A DNA stretch of 64,000 nt from Bacteroides sp. (GTDB lineage Bacteria; Bacteroidota; Bacteroidia; Bacteroidales; Bacteroidaceae), in contig DXWV01000030.1 in the NCBI GenBank assembly GCA_019416685.1, positions 82,054 through 146,053 on the forward strand. The letters are read 5' to 3'. Shown piece after piece: positions 36,087 through 44,015 of this stretch. The notes under the pieces are model-generated. The model saw nothing but the letters and a program-made list of their open reading frames with translations, ran no database searches and was not told the origin of the DNA. The position numbers were made by a program, and so were the translations under genes. Within the stretch, counting starts at the first letter, position 1; each line of letters starts with the position of its first letter.

Positions 36087-36899
36087 ATGTTAGATTTAAA
36101 GCAACTGACTGCTGATGTATGTCATATAGCAACTACTATCGGTGGTTTTCTGAGAGAGGAACGGAAAAATTTTCGTTCTGAATATGTTGTGGAGAAGTGT
36201 ACGCACGATTATGTTTCTTATGTAGATAAGGAATCAGAGACAAAATTGGTTGCAGCACTTTCAGTATTACTTCCCGAGGCGGGATTTATTGCTGAAGAAG
36301 GGTCCGCTACTTACAATGATGAACCCTATTGTTGGGTAATTGATCCACTGGACGGAACCACTAATTATATCCATGATAATGCCCCCTATTGCGTTAGTAT
36401 TGCGCTACGTAGCCGGGATGAATTATTGCTTGGTGTCGTTTATGAGGTATGTCGTGACGAGTGTTTTTATGCCTGGAAGGGAGGGAAGGCCTGGCTGAAT
36501 GGTGTACAGTTGCAAGTTTCGCAAGTCCGGGATATTACCAATTCTTTTCTTATAGTAGAACTGCCGTACAATGACGGAGCATACAAACAGACAGCACTAC
36601 ACCTATTGGATAATCTTTATGGCAGAGTGGGGGGGATTCGCATGAATGGTTCTGCTGCCGCTGCCATTTGCTATGTAGCTGCCGGACGTTTTGAAGGTTG
36701 GCTGGAAGCATTTATTGGAAAATGGGATTATGCTGCCGCTGCATTGATTGTATTAGAAGCAGGTGGAGAGGTGACCGATTTTTATGGGAATAAACATTTC
36801 ATAGAAGGGCATCACATCATTGCAACGAATGGATTTATTCATTCACTTTTGCAGAATCTCGTAAATGAACTTTTACCGGAAGGGTTGTTTAATCATTAA
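36087..36899 (+). CDS. Inositol monophosphatase-family phosphatase
   Basis: 270 residues. Metal-binding motifs of the family are present: EEG near residue 72, WVIDPLDGTTNY and WDYAAAALIVLEAGG. Members hydrolyse inositol phosphates, 3'-phosphoadenosine phosphates or similar small phosphates; the substrate is not decidable here. It starts 11 nt after the PL8 lyase stop and 12 nt precede the ComF-like gene, so the three may share a transcript although they have no evident common task. Confidence 0.9.
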   Translation: MLDLKQLTADVCHIATTIGGFLREERKNFRSEYVVEKCTHDYVSYVDKESETKLVAALSVLLPEAGFIAEEGSATYNDEPYCWVIDPLDGTTNYIHDNAPYCVSIALRSRDELLLGVVYEVCRDECFYAWKGGKAWLNGVQLQVSQVRDITNSFLIVELPYNDGAYKQTALHLLDNLYGRVGGIRMNGSAAAAICYVAAGRFEGWLEAFIGKWDYAAAALIVLEAGGEVTDFYGNKHFIEGHHIIATNGFIHSLLQNLVNELLPEGLFNH

Positions 36900-36911
36900 T
36901 CATTAAGCATA

Positions 36912-37601
36912 ATGAAAGGTTGGCTTAGTTCTTTTTTTTCTCTTTTTTTTCCGCGTTGTTGCCTGATATGTGGTGGCCCGTTGGCTAAAGGGGAAGAATG
37001 TTTGTGTACTCGTTGTAATATGGAGTTGCCTCGTACGGGATACCATCGGTTTAAAGACAATTTGGTAGAACAACTATTCTGGGGGAAAATTCCTTTGGAA
37101 CGAGCGACTGCTTATTTCTTTTATCGGCGGGGAAGTGACTTTCGTCGTATTCTTCATCAATTAAAGTATGGTGGTCAAAAGGAAATTGGTGAAGTGATGG
37201 GGCGTTATATGGCAGCAGAACTACTCTCTTCGGGCTTTTTTGAGGGCATTGATGTAATTGTGCCTGTACCACTTCATAAGAAAAAACAGAAGCTACGTGG
37301 CTATAATCAAAGTGAATGGATAGCTCGCGGAGTTTCTGTTATTACTTCCATACCGGTAGAGGTTTCTGGTGTGGTACGTGAAAAAAATACCGAAACGCAA
37401 ACCCGTAAGTCTGTGTTTGAACGTTGGGAGAATGTGGACGGTACTTTTCGCCTTTCTGCTCCGGAGTGTTTCGTGGGGAAGCATATACTCATTATTGATG
37501 ATGTACTTACTACCGGAGCTACTACCGTAGCCTGTGCTTCCGCTTTTGAAGAAGCTGGTGGGGTACGCATTAGCGTACTTACATTAGCTATGGCTGAATA
37601 A
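36912..37601 (+). CDS. ComF-family phosphoribosyltransferase-like protein
   Basis: 229 residues. An N-terminal zinc-finger-like cysteine cluster (CCLICGG, CLCTRC) is followed by a type I phosphoribosyltransferase fold with IIDDVLTTGATT. ComF proteins are linked to DNA uptake in naturally competent bacteria; their role in Bacteroides is unclear. Starts 12 nt after the phosphatase gene and converges on the small monooxygenase gene, leaving only 6 nt between stops. Confidence 0.9.
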   Translation: MKGWLSSFFSLFFPRCCLICGGPLAKGEECLCTRCNMELPRTGYHRFKDNLVEQLFWGKIPLERATAYFFYRRGSDFRRILHQLKYGGQKEIGEVMGRYMAAELLSSGFFEGIDVIVPVPLHKKKQKLRGYNQSEWIARGVSVITSIPVEVSGVVREKNTETQTRKSVFERWENVDGTFRLSAPECFVGKHILIIDDVLTTGATTVACASAFEEAGGVRISVLTLAMAE

Positions 37602-37607
37602 CTTGTT

Positions 37608-37889
37608 TTAGAACGATTCGATGATCAGTTCTGATGCCAGTAATTCTTTAATGGCTTTTCCGAATGTTCGGAAGTGTGTGGAGGTGGCATGTATATCTAT
37701 TGCATGCTGGTCTTTGTACTCTTCATAAAAAATGAAGGCTACCGGATTAGCCGGGTTTTGATAAAGATTGTAACTGATATTACCCTCTTCAGCTCTTGTT
37801 TCTTGTATCAACGGTTCAGCCTTACTGATAAACTCCTGTTCTTTGCCGGGAAGTACCTCGACACGCGCTACAATTGTTTTCTTTTCCAT
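37608..37889 (-). CDS. Antibiotic-biosynthesis-monooxygenase-type (ABM) small protein
   Basis: 93 residues, a single ferredoxin-like ABM domain: ARVEVLPGKEQEF at the start, then EEGNISYNLYQNP and FYEEYKDQHAID. Relatives include quinol monooxygenases and heme-degrading enzymes, but many have no known role. Transcribed alone on the minus strand, convergent with the ComF-like gene. Confidence 0.88.
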   Translation of the reverse strand: MEKKTIVARVEVLPGKEQEFISKAEPLIQETRAEEGNISYNLYQNPANPVAFIFYEEYKDQHAIDIHATSTHFRTFGKAIKELLASELIIESF

Positions 37890-37964
37890 TTTACTTTAAT
37901 TTTTATTGGTACTGCACAAAAGTAACTAATAGAATTGAGAAATGACTTGGTCTATATCAAAAAA

Positions 37965-38552
37965 TCATTCGCTGTTTAGAAGTTCTTCGTATAGCCGGGC
38001 TAACCGTTTTCTCAGATGGAGCACAGCATAACGTTTTCTCGACAGAAGTGTATTGACCGGGATGCCCGTTGAATCGGATATCTCTTTGAATGAGAATCCT
38101 TCCAGCTCTGTGAGCTTGAAAACAACCTTTTGCTCTTCAGGGAGTTCATTCATAGCACTGTCCAGTTCTTCCCAAACCAGCGAACGAATAAAATCCATTT
38201 CGGGCGAGGCATCTTCATCGAGAAGCAACCCGGCAAGTTCGCCAATGAATGAACCATCTTCCTCCTTATCCATGACTATAGGTAACTCTTCTTCCCGTTT
38301 CTTTCGGCTCCAGTCTATAATTTGATTCCGGGTGACAGAGTAGAGCCAGGCCGATATCTGATCAATAGGATTTGCTTTAAGGTCTATCCTGGCTAACTGG
38401 TAGAATACATTTTGCAAAATATCCTCACAGTCTTCTTTGGAAGGTATCCGTTTGGCAATAAATCCTTTCAGTTGCGCCTGATATTTTCGGAAAAGATCAG
38501 ATATATGTTGGCTCTGGTTATAGTCTGTATAATCAGATCTTTTCTCACTCAT
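37965..38552 (-). CDS. ECF-type RNA polymerase sigma factor
   Basis: 195 residues from the start at 38552, preceded by AAAAGGA and overlapping the upstream stop as ATGAGTGA. Region 2 is visible (EDCEDILQNVFYQLAR, AWLYSVTRNQIIDWSRKK) and region 4 (PEEQKVVFKLTELEGFSF, then a helix-turn-helix IPVNTLLSRKR). An ATG at 38576 would add eight residues and is less likely given the ribosome site. It is the last gene of an operon with a membrane protein and a ferredoxin. No classical FecR-type anti-sigma gene is adjacent, so the membrane protein may hold that role. Confidence 0.9.
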   Translation of the reverse strand: MSEKRSDYTDYNQSQHISDLFRKYQAQLKGFIAKRIPSKEDCEDILQNVFYQLARIDLKANPIDQISAWLYSVTRNQIIDWSRKKREEELPIVMDKEEDGSFIGELAGLLLDEDASPEMDFIRSLVWEELDSAMNELPEEQKVVFKLTELEGFSFKEISDSTGIPVNTLLSRKRYAVLHLRKRLARLYEELLNSE

Positions 38553-38901
38553 TTCCTTTTTGTTCTTCCTGTTCATGGAGTTTTGTCATGCAATTGCGGA
38601 TATAGGCTTTTCTTTCATTCCACGACATGTGACGCATCTTTTCATGCATCTCCATGTGATCTTTGTCAAACGGGAAAGGACCTCTATGCGAAGTTAGCGG
38701 ATGGCGATGTCCGAAGCCTTTGAACAATATGCGACACAAAATCAGTAATCCGGCTGCTTGCCAGTAGTTGACAACACTCCAACCTATAACAGATGGGATC
38801 AGTGCATTCCATAATAACATGACGATGGCTGCGGCTGCGGCTGTTATTAATGTAATAATAGCTATTCCACGAAGGATGTGCCAGAAATTTCCTCTTTTCA
38901 T
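38545..38901 (-). CDS. Small two-helix membrane protein, possible sigma-factor partner
   Basis: 118 residues from the ATG at 38901; a longer frame to 39000 overlaps the ferredoxin gene and is rejected. Two membrane helices (about 8-30 and 38-58) are followed by a cytoplasmic or periplasmic tail rich in His and Met (FGHRHP, DHMEMHEKMRHM) and ending in charged residues. It lies between a ferredoxin and an ECF sigma factor and overlaps the sigma start by 8 nt, so translation is coupled. The tail could bind metal or sense redox state and control the sigma factor; this is inferred from context. No family recognised. Confidence 0.7.
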   Translation of the reverse strand: MKRGNFWHILRGIAIITLITAAAAAIVMLLWNALIPSVIGWSVVNYWQAAGLLILCRILFKGFGHRHPLTSHRGPFPFDKDHMEMHEKMRHMSWNERKAYIRNCMTKLHEQEEQKGNE

Positions 38902-38921
38902 TTTTTTTGTTTTAAAATACA

Positions 38922-39155
38922 TTATTCTACAATCTTTTTTGTCATTATCCGAATAGCATCTTCTGGACAGTTTTTTTGGCATCTGCCACAACCGGTACAT
39001 TCATCGGGGCGTACTGCCCAAGCCCATCTATGCCCATTTTCTTCTGCAATATCTATCACGTTTTTACGGCATCTGTCTATGCACATGCCACAACCAGTGC
39101 ATTTTGCATCTATAATGAGTAAAGATAGTATCTTTCTCTTTTTTAGTCCAAACAT
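38922..39155 (-). CDS. Ferredoxin with two [4Fe-4S] cluster motifs
   Basis: 77 residues. Two clusters are predicted from CTGCGMCIDRC (about 19-29) and CTGCGRCQKNC (about 53-63), the usual bacterial ferredoxin layout, with an N-terminal basic extension. It is the first gene of a three-gene operon (20 nt to the membrane protein). An electron carrier encoded with an ECF sigma factor suggests a redox or iron-sulfur stress signal, which is inference. Confidence 0.9.
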   Translation of the reverse strand: MFGLKKRKILSLLIIDAKCTGCGMCIDRCRKNVIDIAEENGHRWAWAVRPDECTGCGRCQKNCPEDAIRIMTKKIVE

Positions 39156-39474
39156 ACTTATAATAAGTTTAGGGTTAGTAAATTCTTTGTTGAGGTATAC
39201 ACCATCTACTTTGGTAGACGAATCTGGGAAAAAAATATTTTAAGGAAAAGTCTATTTATGATTATCTGTTACTGATTTTAAAAGAAAAAGGGCAGTATTG
39301 GGAAATATGAATTTGGATATAGCCGAAGTTATAAATCATATGCTTTTAAGAATAACGCTATATTTTAAAGGTATATAATAAAAAGCAGCTATTTTTATGT
39401 ATAGCTGCTTGATAGTGGGAGTATAGTGGATATGATAGCCGGATATTACGTACCTAAGTGGCATGTGTCCTTTA
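39156..39474. other. AT-rich intergenic region
   Basis: No gene is supported. It holds the leader of the ferredoxin operon, with a small palindrome CTACTTTGGTAG near 39207, and the terminator of the fimbrillin-like gene at 39383-39410. Confidence 0.5.
39378..39410 (-). terminator. Rho-independent terminator of the fimbrillin-like gene
   Basis: AAGCAGCTA (39383-39391) pairs perfectly with TAGCTGCTT (39402-39410); read on the minus strand the stem is followed by a TTTTTATT tail. It lies 65 nt past the stop. Confidence 0.75.
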
Positions 39475-42450
39475 TTATTGGTCTCTGACACATCGGATAG
39501 ACTGCGCAAAGCTTGGTAGCTGATACATCATGCCGGGATTGGGCCATCTACTCAGAAACATACTCCAGACTGAGTGAGGATCTTCTGCTGATGAGGCCGC
39601 TATAGAAGAAGTGTTGTAGTAACCAGTTTGTCCTACATACTCTAAATATCCGTCTACTGATCTTCTTCTTCCTGCTAGTGGGAAAAAGACGGAAGCATTA
39701 TTGTAAGTTTCATTATACACAAGGATTCCGACATGGGCTGCCTGGACAGTACCGGATGCCACACAATAAGGAGTTTCACCTTCATAAGCACCTGTTTTAA
39801 TTGGTCTGCGGTCATAAAAGCCGTCCGCATAAAATCCTAAAGAAAATGAAATATGTTTTTGCGCCTCAGTTTCGTCATCTTTGTTTGTCCAAAAATTAGG
39901 GTATCGATCTATTTTTATTCCACCAACTTCAGCAGATCCATTGTAGCCGCCAAGGTTTGAGTTAGAACCTGCATCTCCGCTTAGGGGTATTTTGTATAAC
40001 GATTGCCGTAATTCGGAAAAGGAAATATCGTTACCATAATCTACCATAGCTTTATATTCAAGCTGTTCAAAAGCATCGACTATTACAGGATTTCCATTTT
40101 GATCCTTGCTATTGGGATATGGACCATTATAACTAATCTTATTTATATAACCATCAGACGGACGGTGGTACCCTGGAGGGCATGTTTCAAAAGTCGCTCC
40201 ATAACCATAGTCATACAGGGGGGTAGGATTTACAGAGTTTGTACTCCATACAGGTAAAAACAGAACGTTTCCATTGAGAAACTTTATTGTATTATTCCAA
40301 TTACTAACAGAGGACATTGTTGGGTGATAGGCCAGACGATAGTACTCCTCGTCCTCATCCTTGGGAAGCCCCCATTGAAAGAAGGCACCCGCTTGGGAAG
40401 GATACTTTACAAATTCACCTTGTTTATAACCAACTGAAGAGTACGAGGTATTTCCTCCAGCCAGATATCCGGGGCTGGTTAGATTGAAAGGTGAGATTTT
40501 TCTGGCATAATCACGCGAGGCATTCTTTAATACCCCTTCGGTAATAGGGTCATCCGTTCCCGGTCGCATAATGTAATCATCTGTCTCTCCCTGTCTGATA
40601 TACAAGTATTCTGTAGAATACCAACACTCATCGTCTCCTGTACCATATCTACCTCCGTAACGCTCCAGACGTATTTTGGCATATCGGGGAGAACTTCCGG
40701 TATATTTGCCCGTTGTACCAATGCGGAAATAAATGCGTCCCCTTCCTTCGACATATGTTCCAACTTCTCCTTTATACTCATTAGGGCGGACTACCTGTTT
40801 TTCCGGATCACCCGGATTATCCGTACCAACTTGCTGGTCAAAACTCGGGGTGGTACTTAATACAATAAAATCACCTTGTTCTACACGTGCTCTCCATGCT
40901 CTGATCTGGTTTAAATCTTCTGGCCTTTCGTTAGCAATATCATCTTTTCTTTTTTGTTGTCCGCTAATAATTCTTTCTCCTGTCTCATTATTCCGGAAAA
41001 AGGCACCGACATATCCTGTCCCTCCATATATAGTGATAAAGTCAAACCGTTTACCATATTGATTGGTGTTTACTTTGATTTCTCTTTGCAGTTTTCCACC
41101 GTCTTCATCTTCGGCAGAAAGAATCATCCGGTAGGTTTCGTGCTTGTCCATCACATTCAGTTCATCCATCATTACATCCATATAGCCGGTTCCATTTTTG
41201 GTGGCTTTGTCATATGAATATGAGAAACGGGAAGTTGTATATGTTATCGTAGATCCATTATCTTTAATATCACCATTTAGTAATATCAGGTCATTAAATA
41301 TTTTTTCAGTATCTGTCGTAGTGTTTCCTGTACCGATAAATAGTTTCGGCAATACTTTTACTATCGGCATATTGGATGAGAATGAAATTCTTGCTCCGTT
41401 AAAGTCCGTTATATTAACTTCAGTACTCGAAATATTCAATATTTTAATGTCTGCTATGTTCCAGCCATCATTTGTCTCATCCCAGTCAGATGCTACAATG
41501 TTTACAGATAACGGCTCTTTTATCACTCCTCTTAAATCAAGTTTTGTATTTTTAGGAAGACTGTAATCATTCGGGTTTGAATGAATCATTAACTTGCATG
41601 AGGGATTATAATTATTTCCCATATTTACAGTGAAAGTAATGGCTTTTAATTCATCTCCTTTTGTCTCCAGTTCATTGGCCGGCAAAATAATTCTGGTTAT
41701 TCTTTTTGCCCATTTTAATTCTGTAGTAGATGGTACTTCATCTGAAAAATAAGTTTCATCGGTACTTTTTGTAAATGAACGTACCACGTTTCTCTCTATA
41801 GTTCCGGTGTAGTTGGCAGTAAGAGGAACTTGATCCGGTATTTTACTGAATATAACGCCATTAAAAGCTGTATCAAAATTATCTTCGGCTTCCAACAGTA
41901 CATCGACCCGTACTCCGAGTCTGTTTAGAAGCAGTTCCAGTATTGATATTGATGTTCCATTATCCAGGATGGCTCCTTGCTGGTTTGGCAGGATTGTAAG
42001 ATTTTTCACTTCCTGCATCATGGGAATGATCTGATCTGAGGAAAAAAATCTTTCCGGATAAGCTATTTCATTCAAATTGTCGTATGTAGAAATGCTATTC
42101 AGTTTGTTTGTGACAGGTACATAAGGGGGTTCGTTTGCGAGGAAAACGAAATCATATGTTCCGGGAGTAATTGGTTGGTTTATTATATTTCCTCTCGATG
42201 TATTATAAAGTGTATTAATAACACGGTTGCCTGTAACTTTATCAAAAGCCAAAATGCGGAGTGTATGAACTATATAGTCTTCGGGGACACTTCCTGGATG
42301 TGTACCGCTTCTTGATGTCACTTCGCCAATAGATATGCGGATTCCTTCAGCGTTGTTGTTTGTGAAAGTTTCATCCACGCAAGAGGACAAAACTAGTATT
42401 AATAAAATGGTGATTATAGTTTTATAGCTTCTGTATATTTTTATTGCCAT
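39475..42450 (-). CDS. Very large fimbrillin-like surface lipoprotein (possible tip adhesin)
   Basis: 991 residues from the ATG at 42450, which gives a proper lipobox (LVLSSCVDE); an ATG at 42486 would put 12 residues ahead of it. The N-terminal 350 residues resemble the FimA/Mfa fimbrillin fold of Bacteroidales (SGTHPGSVPEDYIVHTLRIL, TPGTYDFVFLANEP, a central SDWDETNDGW). The rest is long, beta-rich and ends in an FSU-type domain (VFFPLAGRRR, then SIRCVRDQ). That plan fits a pilus tip or accessory subunit, possibly DUF4906 type. No pilus anchor, assembly or major subunit gene is adjacent. It sits alone in an AT-rich islet with its own terminator. Confidence 0.68.
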   Translation of the reverse strand: MAIKIYRSYKTIITILLILVLSSCVDETFTNNNAEGIRISIGEVTSRSGTHPGSVPEDYIVHTLRILAFDKVTGNRVINTLYNTSRGNIINQPITPGTYDFVFLANEPPYVPVTNKLNSISTYDNLNEIAYPERFFSSDQIIPMMQEVKNLTILPNQQGAILDNGTSISILELLLNRLGVRVDVLLEAEDNFDTAFNGVIFSKIPDQVPLTANYTGTIERNVVRSFTKSTDETYFSDEVPSTTELKWAKRITRIILPANELETKGDELKAITFTVNMGNNYNPSCKLMIHSNPNDYSLPKNTKLDLRGVIKEPLSVNIVASDWDETNDGWNIADIKILNISSTEVNITDFNGARISFSSNMPIVKVLPKLFIGTGNTTTDTEKIFNDLILLNGDIKDNGSTITYTTSRFSYSYDKATKNGTGYMDVMMDELNVMDKHETYRMILSAEDEDGGKLQREIKVNTNQYGKRFDFITIYGGTGYVGAFFRNNETGERIISGQQKRKDDIANERPEDLNQIRAWRARVEQGDFIVLSTTPSFDQQVGTDNPGDPEKQVVRPNEYKGEVGTYVEGRGRIYFRIGTTGKYTGSSPRYAKIRLERYGGRYGTGDDECWYSTEYLYIRQGETDDYIMRPGTDDPITEGVLKNASRDYARKISPFNLTSPGYLAGGNTSYSSVGYKQGEFVKYPSQAGAFFQWGLPKDEDEEYYRLAYHPTMSSVSNWNNTIKFLNGNVLFLPVWSTNSVNPTPLYDYGYGATFETCPPGYHRPSDGYINKISYNGPYPNSKDQNGNPVIVDAFEQLEYKAMVDYGNDISFSELRQSLYKIPLSGDAGSNSNLGGYNGSAEVGGIKIDRYPNFWTNKDDETEAQKHISFSLGFYADGFYDRRPIKTGAYEGETPYCVASGTVQAAHVGILVYNETYNNASVFFPLAGRRRSVDGYLEYVGQTGYYNTSSIAASSAEDPHSVWSMFLSRWPNPGMMYQLPSFAQSIRCVRDQ

Positions 42451-42880
42451 CAGACTCTTTCGTTTTTGGTGAGTAATTCTATTCAAATCTTATTATTGTA
42501 TGCTATACAAAATTGTTTAAATGTCATATTACAAATATCGGAATATCAAATAGAACTATGAATTATATTCGTTTCTGATATGGGTGCTGAAAAAAAAGAA
42601 ATAGCTAATTGAGTCTTTTTTTTTGAAAATATTTGCTTTTAAGGAAAATGAAGTGTTGATGCGGATTTTTATTTGCAATTTTTGTAAATGGAGTATGAGT
42701 GGTTTTATTAATTGAAAATCATGCTAAATAGAGATGAAAATGTTCATATAGAAAAAATGTCGTGATTAGGATAAAACGATTAGGGTAAGAAAATAATCTA
42801 TTGTTTGTGATTAATTTGTTGATCTTATTTTAGGAGGAATAGATACAAAAAAAGTCCGCCATTATGACGAACTTATTTTG
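42451..42880. other. AT-rich region upstream of the fimbrillin-like gene, with terminator of the tRNA remnant
   Basis: No gene is supported. On the minus strand, directly after the tRNA-Asn fragment, AAGTTCGTC and GGCGGACTT (42853-42875) can pair with wobbles and are followed by a run of T residues, a terminator-like end. The rest is strongly AT-rich without recognisable repeats; no clear promoter for the fimbrillin-like gene was seen. Confidence 0.45.
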
Positions 42881-42930
42881 CTCTTCCTCTTGGACTTGAA
42901 CCAAGGACCCTCTGATTAACAGTCAGATGC
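42881..42930 (-). pseudogene. 3' half of a tRNA-Asn(GTT) gene
   Basis: On the minus strand the anticodon arm TCTGACTGTTAATCAGA (anticodon GTT) and T arm (CTTGG-TTCAAGT-CCAAG) of tRNA-Asn are intact, with the start of the acceptor strand. The 5' acceptor, D arm and the usual sequence before GCATCTGAC are replaced by unrelated DNA containing the promoter of the neighbouring kinase. A terminator follows, as after a real tRNA gene. It cannot make a functional tRNA and looks like a remnant from integration or rearrangement. Confidence 0.85.
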
Positions 42931-42960
42931 AAAAGTAATAGGATATTTTGAAATATGCAA

Positions 42961-42968
42961 TATCTTTG
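42961..42968 (+). promoter_or_regulatory. -7 promoter element TATCTTTG of the PfkB kinase gene
   Basis: TAnnTTTG match 17 nt before the ATG at 42985. It lies inside the extension given by an ATG at 42955, which is therefore an unlikely start. Confidence 0.6.
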
Positions 42969-42984
42969 CAAAAAAAATATCAAA

Positions 42985-43971
42985 ATGGACAAAATAATTG
43001 GTTTGGGCAACGCCCTTGTAGACGTACTTGCAACTCTGAAAGATGACACCATCCTTGATGAAATGGGTTTACCAAAGGGGAGCATGCAACTCATCGATGA
43101 CGCTAAGTTACAACAGATTAACGAGAAATTTAGTAACATGAAGACCCTCCTTGCAACCGGAGGATCGGCTGGAAATACTATTCTTGGACTCTCTTGTCTT
43201 GGAGCTGCTACCGGTTTTATAGGAAAAGTGGGAAATGATAATTATGGAAACTTTTTCCGCGAAAATCTCCAGAAAAACAATATTGAGGACAATTTGCTCC
43301 TTTCTGATTTGCCTTCGGGAGTAGCATCTACTTTTATTTCTTCGGATGGCGAACGTACTTTCGGAACATACCTGGGAGCTGCTTCTACGTTGAGAGCTGA
43401 AGATTTATCACTGGATATGTTCAAGGGGTATGCTTATCTGTATATTGAAGGATACCTGGTACAAGATCATGATATGATTCTCCGTGCTATTAAACTGGCA
43501 AAGGAAGCCGGATTGCAAATTTGTCTCGATATGGCCAGTTATAATATCGTGGAGGAAGATAAGGAATTCTTTTCTTTATTAATAAGTAAATACGTAGACA
43601 TTGTATTTGCTAATGAAGAAGAGGCGAAGGCATTTACAGGTAAAGAACCTGAGGAGGCTTTGGAAATCATCGGTAAGCTATGTAGTATTGCCATTGTGAA
43701 AATAGGCTGTAAAGGTTCGCTGATTCGTAAGGGTACGGAAGAAGTTAGAGTATCGGCTATTCCGGTAAATAAAGTGATAGATACTACAGGTGCCGGTGAT
43801 TATTTTGCAGCGGGATTCCTATATGGTCTTACTTGCGGCTATTCATTGGAAAAGTGCGCTAAAATTGGTTCTATTCTTTCGGGAAATGTTATACAGGCTA
43901 TCGGAACTACTATCTCAAAAGAACGTTGGGATGAAATAAAGTTAAATATTAACGAAGTTCTGTCTGAATAA
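42985..43971 (+). CDS. PfkB-family sugar/nucleoside kinase (adenosine kinase-like)
   Basis: 328 residues from the ATG at 42985. The fold and motifs are those of ribokinase/PfkB enzymes: GLGNALVDV at the start, ATGGSAGNTI, IGKVGNDNYG, and the ATP/anion-hole motif DTTGAGDYFAAGF. Sequence features (a two-lid region with ERTFGTYLGAA) fit adenosine kinase or a close relative; the substrate is not certain. A weak hairpin (43979-44000) with TTTT lies between it and the S41 protease gene 44 nt on. Confidence 0.9.
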   Translation: MDKIIGLGNALVDVLATLKDDTILDEMGLPKGSMQLIDDAKLQQINEKFSNMKTLLATGGSAGNTILGLSCLGAATGFIGKVGNDNYGNFFRENLQKNNIEDNLLLSDLPSGVASTFISSDGERTFGTYLGAASTLRAEDLSLDMFKGYAYLYIEGYLVQDHDMILRAIKLAKEAGLQICLDMASYNIVEEDKEFFSLLISKYVDIVFANEEEAKAFTGKEPEEALEIIGKLCSIAIVKIGCKGSLIRKGTEEVRVSAIPVNKVIDTTGAGDYFAAGFLYGLTCGYSLEKCAKIGSILSGNVIQAIGTTISKERWDEIKLNINEVLSE

Positions 43972-44015
43972 GCAGGTAATGAGTTACATTTACGACTCAT
44001 TTTAACTAAAAGTGT

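Noticed and set aside
38545..39000. Longer version (151 codons) of the small membrane protein
   Set aside because: The extension overlaps the ferredoxin coding region by 79 bp; the ATG at 38901 sits just after the ferredoxin stop.
42873..43139. Minus-strand open frame of 88 codons over the kinase start
   Set aside because: It reads through the tRNA-Asn fragment (ending SSPRGRAK, a usual by-product of tRNA genes) and the antisense of a clear PfkB gene.
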